This document shows positions 7,613 to 14,459 of a stretch of DNA of 20,080 bases, piece by piece. The notes under the pieces were generated by a model. It saw only the letters and a program-made list of their open reading frames with translations, did not search any database and had not been told where the DNA came from. Made by a program: the position numbers and the translations under genes. The DNA comes from Bacteroidales bacterium UBA1035 (lineage in GTDB: Bacteria; Bacteroidota; Bacteroidia; Bacteroidales; Dysgonomonadaceae): the NCBI GenBank assembly GCA_002316835.1, contig DCEG01000039.1:25886-45965 (forward strand). The letters run 5' to 3'. Numbering within the stretch: the first letter of the stretch is position 1; each line of letters opens with the position of its first letter.

Positions 7613-8953
7613 ATGACTCAATCAGGATTTATAGCTGCCATCGATTTGGGAACTTCCAAAATTACCGGTGTTATCGGACGTAAAAACGAAAGTAACGTCA
7701 TTTCAGTTTTGGAATGCGAGTCTTTACCGTCGGAAAACAGCATTCGCCGTGGAACAGTTTATAATATTGACAAGGCCAGTTCAATTGTACGAAAACTGAT
7801 CAGTTTGCTGGAAAACGCATCGGGTAAGAAAATCGGAAAAGTTTATGTTTCGCTGGGAGGTCAATCTGTTCATACGGAAGTGGTCAGAGAAATGAAACAG
7901 CTTTCTTCATCCGGTATCGTTACAGAAAGTGTTGTGGAACAGCTTCGTACTGCTATCGACAAATATAAGCCCGATTTTAAGCGAAAATATGCTATTGGTG
8001 ATGTTGAATATTTTCTGGACGACAAACCCGAAAAAAATCCGGTTGGTGTAACCTGCTCTACGGTTGAAGCTGAATATCATATTGTGGTTGGTCGCCCAAA
8101 TTTGGCAACAAACATCGAAAAAACAATCACTGAAAAAGCTCAGTTACCAATCGCTGATTATATTGTTGCCCCACTTGCAACAGCTGCTGCAGTCTTAACC
8201 AATGAGGAAAAAGAGTTGGGCTGCGCATTAATAGATTTTGGAGCCGGAACTACCACTGTGTCTATTTATAAAGGAGGCATCCTGCGTCGAATGGTGACGA
8301 TACCTTTTGGCGGAAGAAATATAACAAAAGATATTGCCGAGCTTAACTTCGTGGAGAATGAAGCCGAGCAGTACAAAACTAAATTCGGCAAAGCCAAGGA
8401 AGGAAATGAAAATTCTATATTTTCATCGCCATTTTCGTCTAAACCTGATATTGATCTGGTAGAACTAAACAAAGTTATCGTGATGCGTCTCGATGAAATT
8501 ACGGCCAACATCAAAGAACAGGTCAAACTTTCGGGATATCAGGAACAGCTTGGTGCAGGGCTCATTATCACGGGCGGAGCATCGCAGCTGAAAAATCTGG
8601 AATCATACCTTAATCAGAAACTCGATTTACCGGTTCGTAAAGCATCTTCACGGAAAACTCTTGTAAACAATACCCCCGAATATGCCAACGACCCTGCTCT
8701 GACAACAGCGTTGGGAATGCTTTTACTTGCCGGTGAAAATTGTGAAAAGATAGATGAGGATTACGATGATGAAGAACAAGTGGATCAAAAGTCAAGGGGG
8801 TCGGTTTGGAGTAATTTCTTTGGAGAGAAAGAAAATAAAGTTAAAGAGCATAAAGAGAAAGAGAGAAAGCCCAAAAAAGAAAAAACTATCAACATCGGAG
8901 GAAAAATGAAAGATATGTTTTCTTCAATGTTCGAAGAGGACGATGATCAGTAA
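7613..8953 (+). CDS. ftsA: Cell division protein FtsA
   Basis: Actin-like ATPase that tethers FtsZ filaments to the membrane and recruits the divisome. The 446-residue product has the phosphate-1 loop AAIDLGTSKITGVIG (8-22), a 1C domain (about 85-165), phosphate-2 LIDFGAGTTTVSIY (206-219) and the adenosine motif GLIITGGAS (316-324). After the actin fold comes a tail of about 70 residues: acidic (380-392), then very Lys/Glu-rich (404-424), and finally a terminal segment GGKMKDMFSSMF (429-440). That last segment fits the amphipathic membrane-targeting helix. The long charged linker is typical of Bacteroidota FtsA. It is 18 bp upstream of ftsZ and probably co-transcribed with it. Confidence 0.97.
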   Translation: MTQSGFIAAIDLGTSKITGVIGRKNESNVISVLECESLPSENSIRRGTVYNIDKASSIVRKLISLLENASGKKIGKVYVSLGGQSVHTEVVREMKQLSSSGIVTESVVEQLRTAIDKYKPDFKRKYAIGDVEYFLDDKPEKNPVGVTCSTVEAEYHIVVGRPNLATNIEKTITEKAQLPIADYIVAPLATAAAVLTNEEKELGCALIDFGAGTTTVSIYKGGILRRMVTIPFGGRNITKDIAELNFVENEAEQYKTKFGKAKEGNENSIFSSPFSSKPDIDLVELNKVIVMRLDEITANIKEQVKLSGYQEQLGAGLIITGGASQLKNLESYLNQKLDLPVRKASSRKTLVNNTPEYANDPALTTALGMLLLAGENCEKIDEDYDDEEQVDQKSRGSVWSNFFGEKENKVKEHKEKERKPKKEKTINIGGKMKDMFSSMFEEDDDQ

Positions 8954-8971
8954 ACAAAATTATTCTAAGAT

Positions 8972-10261
8972 ATGAATATCGATATATTAGATTTTCAAAT
9001 AGAGAGTCGCACAGAGGCAATCATAAAAGTTATTGGTGTGGGTGGCGGAGGTGGAAATGCCGTAAACCACATGTTCAAAGAGGGTATTCACGACGTTTCT
9101 TTTGCACTTTGCAATACCGATAATCAGGCGTTGTTGAGTTCACCCGTACCTGTAAAAGTACAATTGGGTGAACATACAACCGGTGGTTTGGGTGCAGGAA
9201 ACAAACCCGAAGTGGCGCAGCGGGCTGCAGAAGAGAGCATCGATCTTATTCAGGACTTGCTAAGCGACGGTACCCGTATGGCTTTCATAACTGCAGGAAT
9301 GGGTGGTGGAACCGGAACAGGAGCTGCTCCCGTTGTGGCGCGCATAGCTAAAGATATGGGAATTCTCACGGTGGGAATCGTTACTATTCCTTTCGTTTTT
9401 GAGGGTACACGCAAGATCGTGCAGGCCTTGAAAGGTGTCGAGGAAATTGCCCAAAATGTGGACGCATTACTTGTGATCAACAACGAGCGTTTACGTGACA
9501 TTTACCATGATCTTACCATGCTCAACGCATTTGCCCGTGCAGATGATACTCTGGCAACAGCAGCCAAGAGCATCGCGGAAATTATCACTATTCACGGACA
9601 CGTGAATCTTGACTTTGCAGATGTGAATACGACACTAAAAGATGGCGGAGTAGCCATTATGAGTCGTGGAATAGGAACCGGAAAAAACAGGGTGAATGAT
9701 GCTATCGAAGACGCTATCAATTCGCCGTTGCTTAACAATAATGATGTTTTCAGCGCGAAAAAAATTCTAATCAACATCTCGTTTGGAGAAGAAAATCCGT
9801 TGATGATGGAGGAAATGAACGCGTTACACGATTTCATGGCCAAGTTCAACCGCGAAATAGAGGTTATTTGGGGTGCTGCTGTAGAAGAGGATCTGGATGA
9901 GAAAGTGAAAGTAACATTGCTGGCAACCGGATTCACTATCATGGATGTTCCGGGGATTAAGGATCAGCAGATTGCTCAGACTAAAGCAGAGGAACTGGAA
10001 AGAAAGATCAAAGAAGACCAGCGGCGGCATGAAGAGGAAGAAGAACAGAAACTTATCGATAAGTATTATGGGGCATCGGGGTTGAAAATGTTGTCTTCCA
10101 ACAATTACAACTTCGAACCGTTTATTCTTACTATGGATGAACTGGATGACGACAAAGTGCTGGAAGCACTTGAAAAAACGCCGGTTTTTAAACGCGATCG
10201 CGATTTCAATCCACGACTGTTTAAAACAGAAAGCCGTTCTTCAGGTTCGTTATTTGATTGA
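8972..10261 (+). CDS. ftsZ: Cell division GTPase FtsZ
   Basis: Tubulin-like GTPase that polymerises into the cytokinetic ring. The 429-residue product shows GVGGGGGNAV (22-31), the tubulin signature GGGTGTG (111-117), NNERL (170-174) and the catalytic T7 loop NLDFADV (212-218). The polymerising core ends near residue 330. A highly charged, probably helical linker follows (about 335-362). The C-terminal segment contains ALEKTPVFKRDRDFNPRLF (399-417) before a Ser-rich end. The TPVFKR stretch may serve as the FtsA-binding peptide, but it does not match the proteobacterial consensus. An inverted pair of repeats follows the stop. Confidence 0.98.
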   Translation: MNIDILDFQIESRTEAIIKVIGVGGGGGNAVNHMFKEGIHDVSFALCNTDNQALLSSPVPVKVQLGEHTTGGLGAGNKPEVAQRAAEESIDLIQDLLSDGTRMAFITAGMGGGTGTGAAPVVARIAKDMGILTVGIVTIPFVFEGTRKIVQALKGVEEIAQNVDALLVINNERLRDIYHDLTMLNAFARADDTLATAAKSIAEIITIHGHVNLDFADVNTTLKDGGVAIMSRGIGTGKNRVNDAIEDAINSPLLNNNDVFSAKKILINISFGEENPLMMEEMNALHDFMAKFNREIEVIWGAAVEEDLDEKVKVTLLATGFTIMDVPGIKDQQIAQTKAEELERKIKEDQRRHEEEEEQKLIDKYYGASGLKMLSSNNYNFEPFILTMDELDDDKVLEALEKTPVFKRDRDFNPRLFKTESRSSGSLFD

Positions 10262-10287
10262 GACCCCAACTCCCTAAAGAGGGCTTC
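10262..10287 (+). repeat. Intergenic repeat, left element after ftsZ
   Basis: Begins directly at the ftsZ stop. The ACCCCAACTCCCTAAAGAGGG core is related to the 1283-1308 arm (C tract, CCCTAAAG, G tract). Its opposite-strand partner lies at 10328-10362, so the layout repeats that of the mraY-murD junction. Confidence 0.55.
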
Positions 10288-10327
10288 AGAAATAGCAATT
10301 TTTAAAATAAAATATTTACTGCCTATC

Positions 10328-10362
10328 AAGTCTTCTCTTAAGGGGGAGATTTTGAGTGGTTT
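10328..10362 (-). repeat. Intergenic repeat, right element before yqeY-like gene
   Basis: AAGTCTTCTCTTAAGGGGG followed by AGATTTTGAGTGGTT has the polarity opposite to 10262-10287 and resembles the reverse complement of that family. Together the pair fills most of the 122-bp ftsZ-yqeY gap. The stem would be imperfect, unlike the pair at murD. Confidence 0.5.
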
Positions 10363-10383
10363 AAACATAAAACGTAAAATATT

Positions 10384-10833
10384 ATGAACTTATTTGATAC
10401 AATCAGCGACGAGATAAAAAAAGCGATGTTAGCCAAAGATAAAGTGCGCCTGGAAGCATTGCGTGGTGTAAAAAAAGAATTTCTGGAAGCCAAAACCGCC
10501 AAAGGAGCACACGATGAACTTTCGGATGAGACGGCAACCGCAATTCTTCAAAAAATGGTGAAACAACGTAAAGACAGTGCCGAAATCTATACCACGCAAG
10601 GTCGTGCCGACCTGGCGGCTGACGAAATTGCACAATTAAAAGTCATTCAGGAATTTCTTCCTGCGCAACTTTCACCCGAGGAGTTAGAATCAGCTATTAA
10701 GTCGATTATTGCCGAAGCCGGTGCAACATCTATGAAAGATATGGGGAAAGTAATGGGTGTTGCCACCAAACAACTTGCCGGAAAGGCCGAAGGCCGGGCT
10801 GTTTCGGAAATGGTGAAGAAGTTATTGAGCTAA
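10384..10833 (+). CDS. YqeY/GatB C-terminal-like protein
   Basis: Small soluble protein of 149 residues that matches the YqeY family, which resembles the C-terminal domain of the GatB amidotransferase subunit and is thought to bind RNA. Evidence: the N-terminal helix LFDTISDEIKKAMLAKDKVRLEALRGVKKEF, the segment ILQKMVKQRKDSAEIYTTQGRADLAADE, FLPAQLSPEEL, and the C-terminal GATSMKDMGKVMGVATKQLAGKAEGRAVSEMVKKLL. The length is normal for the family. It follows ftsZ by 122 bp across a repeat pair, so co-transcription is plausible but not certain. Its cellular role is not established. Confidence 0.93.
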   Translation: MNLFDTISDEIKKAMLAKDKVRLEALRGVKKEFLEAKTAKGAHDELSDETATAILQKMVKQRKDSAEIYTTQGRADLAADEIAQLKVIQEFLPAQLSPEELESAIKSIIAEAGATSMKDMGKVMGVATKQLAGKAEGRAVSEMVKKLLS

Positions 10834-10855
10834 AAATCTTTTAATTATATTCCTT

Positions 10856-11731
10856 ATGAGATATCTATTATCATTAGTAGCGTTGTTTATTGTACTCAAC
10901 GCCCAAGCACAGAACCTCTCTTTTAAGATGGAAGAGCTTTCTGCTCCTGAATTTATTACAGCAGTTGAGAAAAGTTCAAAAACCATTATCCTGCCCATCG
11001 GTGTTTTCGAGAAACACGGCCCACACATGCCGCTCGGAACCGATTTATACACGGCAAGAGAAATAGCGCTTCGCGCTGCAGAAAAAGAATATACGGTGGT
11101 TTTTCCGTGGTATTATTTCAGTCAGATCAACGAGGCTCGTCACCAGCCGGGAACAATTGCCTATTCTCCCGAGATTATCTGGAAAGTACTTCAGGAAACC
11201 CTTGATGAACTTAGCCGGAACGGCTTTAAGAAAATTATCATCATTAACGGGCATGGTGGTAACAGCGCTTTCCTGAATTATTTCGGGATGGCGCAATTAT
11301 CGGAGAAAAGAGATTATGCACTTTACTGGTTTCAACCGTCCTATGACCCCGAAGTAATCAAGAAAGCGGAAGCGTTAACCCAACACGATCGTTACGATCA
11401 GCACGCCGGAAATCGTGAAACATCGATGGTGGAAGCCATTGTTCCCGATTTGGTTCATCCCGAAAAGGCCGGTCAGCAATCCGGTGTGGATTTGGATAGA
11501 ATGAAAAATCTTCCAAATGTTTACAGTGGAATCTGGTGGTATGCCAGCTATCCCAACCATTATTCAGGTGATGGAACAAAAGCTAATGCTAAAGCAGGTG
11601 AACTTATTTTAAACAGTGTGGTGGAGCAATTCGTGAAAGGTATTCAAAATATCAAGGCAGATAAAAACGTACCCGAATTGCAAAATCAGTTCTTCAAAGA
11701 AGCCGAAAATCCACTTGACACTAAACAATAA
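10856..11731 (+). CDS. Secreted creatininase-family metal-dependent hydrolase
   Basis: The 291-residue product has a signal peptide (about 1-18, ending NAQAQ), suggesting export to the periplasm. The creatininase fold is recognisable from PIGVFEKHGPHMPLGTD (47-63), NGHGGN (131-136) and HAGNRETS (183-190). E52, H54 and D63 have exactly the spacing of the metal ligands in characterised creatininases (E, +2 H, +11 D), and H133 fits a further ligand. The glutamate of the classical NGHxEN motif is glycine here; other family members show the same. The true substrate cannot be read from the sequence: the family includes creatininases, mycofactocin-type peptidases and amidases acting on formamido compounds. 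It lies 22 bp downstream of the yqeY-like gene and converges on the polyferredoxin gene. Confidence 0.88.
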   Translation: MRYLLSLVALFIVLNAQAQNLSFKMEELSAPEFITAVEKSSKTIILPIGVFEKHGPHMPLGTDLYTAREIALRAAEKEYTVVFPWYYFSQINEARHQPGTIAYSPEIIWKVLQETLDELSRNGFKKIIIINGHGGNSAFLNYFGMAQLSEKRDYALYWFQPSYDPEVIKKAEALTQHDRYDQHAGNRETSMVEAIVPDLVHPEKAGQQSGVDLDRMKNLPNVYSGIWWYASYPNHYSGDGTKANAKAGELILNSVVEQFVKGIQNIKADKNVPELQNQFFKEAENPLDTKQ

Positions 11732-11738
11732 AACAGAA

Positions 11739-11759
11739 AAGCGATTTTTCATATCGCTT
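11739..11759. terminator. Small hairpin after the creatininase-family gene
   Basis: A 7-bp perfect stem (11739-11745 with 11753-11759, AAGCGAT/ATCGCTT) has a 7-nt T-rich loop and lies 8 bases after the stop. On the minus strand a TTTT run follows it; on the plus strand no T run does. It may assist termination between the convergent genes. Confidence 0.4.
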
Positions 11760-11766
11760 AAAATAC

Positions 11767-11794
11767 TCACGAGGCGACTCCGGGTCACTCGTGA
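11767..11794. terminator. GC-rich hairpin in the convergent intergenic region
   Basis: The TCACGAG/CTCGTGA stem (11767-11773 with 11788-11794) encloses a possible inner GAC/GTC stem and a TCCGG loop. No T tract follows closely on either strand. It is a hairpin between convergent genes, possibly a termination aid or RNA-stability element. Confidence 0.4.
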
Positions 11795-11804
11795 ATAATA
11801 AAAA

Positions 11805-11832
11805 AACGGAGTGAACTTTAAATCACTCCGTT
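11805..11832 (-). terminator. Intrinsic terminator of the polyferredoxin gene
   Basis: A 10-bp perfect stem (11805-11814 with 11823-11832, core CGGAGTGA/TCACTCCG) has an 8-nt loop. On the minus strand it lies 5 bases after the gene's stop and runs into six T (A run at 11801-11806), the form of a rho-independent terminator. On the plus strand AAGTTTT follows, so it may work both ways. Confidence 0.8.
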
Positions 11833-11837
11833 AAGTT

Positions 11838-13391
11838 TTAAAACCCAAACTCATCAATTACCACTTCTTCCACTTCTTCTTGCTCAATTTCAATAATATT
11901 GTGAGCGGTAAGCCCTTCAACATAAATGGATTTGTATGGAATAGCCGGACATACGTACTCACAGCCGCCGCAACCTACGCAAATTTCAGGCTCGATTTCC
12001 GGAATAGTGAGCGCACCTTTATAAGGAACCATGCGGACGGCTTGTGTGGGACAATGTTCGGAACAAGCTCCACAACTGGTTTCATCGTAATACACGATGC
12101 AGTTTTCGATAATGAAATTCACCCTTCCCATCTGTGTGTGGTGCTTTTCTTCCTGAGTAAGCTTTACCAGTGCATCTGTCGGACAAACGTCGCAGCAAAC
12201 AGTACAATCGTAGTTGCAAAAGCCGTGATCGAAATAAAGTTTAGGCTGCATCATTCCACCCAAACCGTATTCCAGAAATGCAGGTTTTATAACGTGCGAC
12301 GGACATTTACTCACGCAAAGATGACACGAAATGCATTTCTCGCGAAAATGATCGAAGTTAAGTGCTCCTGGAGGAGCAATCGGAGTTTTTCGTTTCAATT
12401 CGCGTTTAGGTAATAACGGTTCAGCAGCGGTTTGAGCAAGCAGTTGCCCTGCTGCTATGCTTGTGATTAAAGTAGCTGACAGGAAACGACGTTTTGATTC
12501 ATCTATCGGTTTATCTTCTTTAACGTAAGAAAAAACCGGAGCCGGTTCAACTGCTTTTTTCTTCTTCGTGCCAATAAGCGTATATTTCATCGCATCGCGA
12601 TTGCAAACTTCAATACAGTTGAAGCAGGTCACGCATCGGTTATGATCAACGATTTTGTTTTTCGAGTCGATACAAGATGCTTTGCATTTCATCGTGCACA
12701 ACCCACACATGTTGCACTTGTCATCCACAAACTGAATCTTGAAAAGCGAAAATCTGCTCAAAAATCCAAGGGTAGTGCCCACCGGGCAAATGGTGTTGCA
12801 GTAGGTCCTTCCGTTTTTCCACGCTAAAAAGCCGATAACAAGCAGCGTGATTAAAGCAATAATTATCGAAGATACTCCCAGCGAATATATACCGACTTTG
12901 TATAAACTGTAATTATTGAACGATGTAAAAATGACTTCCAATAAATTGTTTCCGGCCAGATAAGCAGGGCGGAAAATGTGTGTTACCAGTCTTCCGTAAG
13001 CACCATAGGGATCAAGTAAACCGACCAAAAACGAGAATCCAAACAAGAAAGCAACAAGTGTAGCACCCAGCACGCTCCATCGAAGAACAGTTTTTGCTTT
13101 GCTGTAAGTGTATCTTTTCTTCTTCTTAAGTATCTTTTTGGAAAACCAGGCAACGATGTCCTGATAAATTCCCATGGGGCAGATAGATGAACAATACACC
13201 CGGCCGAAAATAACGGTTAGTACTACCAATGCTACAAGAATCACAATATTAAGTGCAAGCAGCGCAGGGATAAACTGTATCTCAGTTAAGACATTGAAAC
13301 TTTCAGGCAAAATATTGGCAAAGTCCAGAAAGTAAAAAGTAATCAAAGAGAAAAGAATTATGGATACGGTTATCCGAATTTTTTTTAACAT
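11838..13391 (-). CDS. Membrane polyferredoxin, NapH-NapG-like fusion
   Basis: The 517-residue product has an N-terminal half like NapH/NosR-type quinol-side proteins: membrane helices near 8-25, 43-63, 105-125 and 170-190, and the cysteine motifs C67-SSI-C71-PMG and C198-NTI-C202-PVG. Two 4Fe-4S ferredoxin sites follow (C226/229/232/236 with nearby C240, and C253/256/259/263). Residues 299-320 contain an internal twin-arginine-like signal (SKRRFLSA, then a hydrophobic stretch). The C-terminal half then carries four more cysteine clusters (353-363, 392-403, 431-447, 471-481), as in NapG/MauM-type ferredoxins. The protein probably passes electrons from the quinol pool to a periplasmic acceptor, which is unknown. 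It lies 94 bp downstream of the DUF362 gene, and a strong terminator closes the unit. Confidence 0.88.
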   Translation of the reverse strand: MLKKIRITVSIILFSLITFYFLDFANILPESFNVLTEIQFIPALLALNIVILVALVVLTVIFGRVYCSSICPMGIYQDIVAWFSKKILKKKKRYTYSKAKTVLRWSVLGATLVAFLFGFSFLVGLLDPYGAYGRLVTHIFRPAYLAGNNLLEVIFTSFNNYSLYKVGIYSLGVSSIIIALITLLVIGFLAWKNGRTYCNTICPVGTTLGFLSRFSLFKIQFVDDKCNMCGLCTMKCKASCIDSKNKIVDHNRCVTCFNCIEVCNRDAMKYTLIGTKKKKAVEPAPVFSYVKEDKPIDESKRRFLSATLITSIAAGQLLAQTAAEPLLPKRELKRKTPIAPPGALNFDHFREKCISCHLCVSKCPSHVIKPAFLEYGLGGMMQPKLYFDHGFCNYDCTVCCDVCPTDALVKLTQEEKHHTQMGRVNFIIENCIVYYDETSCGACSEHCPTQAVRMVPYKGALTIPEIEPEICVGCGGCEYVCPAIPYKSIYVEGLTAHNIIEIEQEEVEEVVIDEFGF

Positions 13392-13409
13392 GATTTTCAG
13401 ATAATAATC

Positions 13410-13441
13410 TTGTAGAGACTAGATTTATCATGTCTCCACAA
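13410..13441. repeat. Imperfect GTAGAGAC inverted repeat
   Basis: TTGTAGAGAC (13410-13419) and GTCTCCACAA (13432-13441) pair with one mismatch around a 12-base loop. The arms match those of the perfect palindrome at 18844-18871, so this looks like a diverged copy of the same family. It lies between the DUF362 and polyferredoxin genes. Confidence 0.5.
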
Positions 13442-13459
13442 TAAGTTCAACTCTAAGCT

Positions 13460-13479
13460 AATGGCTAACTGCGAATAGC
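13460..13479 (-). repeat. GCTATTAGC-type repeat after the DUF362 gene
   Basis: The reverse complement matches 5371-5390 at 17 of 20 positions. It begins six bases beyond the stop of the DUF362 gene, next to the GTAGAGAC repeat. It is an intergenic member of the repeat that overlaps the murG stop. Confidence 0.5.
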
Positions 13480-13485
13480 TAAATT

Positions 13486-14427
13486 CTAAATTCTAACTCG
13501 CCTGATATTCAGTTTATCCAAATTCATAGTTCCAAGACCCAGTTCCTGCCCTTTTGCCAAATGGCCTACTTTATTCAGTGGCATTTCTCTGGCCTGGTTA
13601 AAGAAGTTAGCCGCAGCTGTGTCAACTGCAACTATATCCTGAGAAATAAAAAGTCCTTTCGATAATACCACATCGGCATCCGATCTTCCTCTTGGTCCGC
13701 TAGTTTTCATAAGTCTGTAGGCATCTACTACGTTTAGAACCGGACGTTTAGCGTATGTACAAACATCAGCAATACATTGCTGTAAATCATTGGCATGGAA
13801 GAATCCTCTGTCCCAAACAATTCCCATATAGTTTTTCATGGAAATAGTCAACTGTGCACCACCATGATTTTTAAGGATCGGTACATTGATCCATTTATCG
13901 GAATCAACAATGGCCTGATGTATCTTGGCTTCTTTCAGGCTTCTGCCTTTAGGTAACGATACGGTTTTATAATACGATTCCTGATGTGCGGGAACTACTT
14001 TTGCACCGGCAGCTTTAGCGGCTGCTTCAATTCCGCTGTTTGCATAGCATTTGCGCCAGTCATCGCACGTGTGGTCGAAAACAGTTACTTCACGTGCACC
14101 TGCGTCGAAACATTGTTTGATGATTTCCGTCACCAGTTTTGGATTGGTATTAGCAGCCAATTCAGGAGTTTTATCCCATCCGATATTCGGTTTTACACAC
14201 ACTTTGTCGCCTTTGCTTATGAAGTTTTTCATTCCTCCCAATTCGGCAATAGCTTTACGGAACATAGCTTCGGGCTCACCACCCAATACGGCAACCATGT
14301 CGTACTTTGCTGCAGCATTTGTAGTTTGAAACGATTGTGTGAGAACGCTCATCGCATCAGCATCTTTAATGGTAGTGACAGCTGCACCGGTTAAGGCAAC
14401 AGCCTTTAAAAAATTTCGTCTGTCCAT
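13486..14427 (-). CDS. DUF362 family protein with Tat-type signal
   Basis: The 313-residue product starts MDRRNFLKAVALTGAAVTT, a twin-arginine signal (RRNFLK) with a hydrophobic core, so export of a folded, perhaps cofactor-bearing protein is likely. The rest fits DUF362 (PF04015): KVCVKPNIGWD (about 75-85), a Rossmann-like segment with EVTVFDHTCDDW, WINVPILKNHGG, the SMKNYMGIVWDR stretch and VLNVVDAYRLM. No ferredoxin-type cysteine cluster is present, unlike DUF362 proteins fused to ferredoxins; the polyferredoxin encoded next could supply that function. It lies 32 bp after the TonB-receptor gene, so co-transcription is likely. The biochemical function of this family is not established. Confidence 0.87.
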   Translation of the reverse strand: MDRRNFLKAVALTGAAVTTIKDADAMSVLTQSFQTTNAAAKYDMVAVLGGEPEAMFRKAIAELGGMKNFISKGDKVCVKPNIGWDKTPELAANTNPKLVTEIIKQCFDAGAREVTVFDHTCDDWRKCYANSGIEAAAKAAGAKVVPAHQESYYKTVSLPKGRSLKEAKIHQAIVDSDKWINVPILKNHGGAQLTISMKNYMGIVWDRGFFHANDLQQCIADVCTYAKRPVLNVVDAYRLMKTSGPRGRSDADVVLSKGLFISQDIVAVDTAAANFFNQAREMPLNKVGHLAKGQELGLGTMNLDKLNIRRVRI

Positions 14428-14459
14428 AATGTTTTTAATTTGTTTTTAGTTCTGTAATT

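Noticed and set aside
9592..9942. 116-codon minus-strand frame inside ftsZ
   Set aside because: Antisense to the conserved FtsZ core; Ser-rich translation typical of a shadow frame.
11880..12413. 177-codon open frame on the plus strand opposite the polyferredoxin gene
   Set aside because: It lies wholly antisense to a gene with clear ferredoxin motifs, and its translation shows no domain or signal; the open frame follows from the codon use of the real gene.
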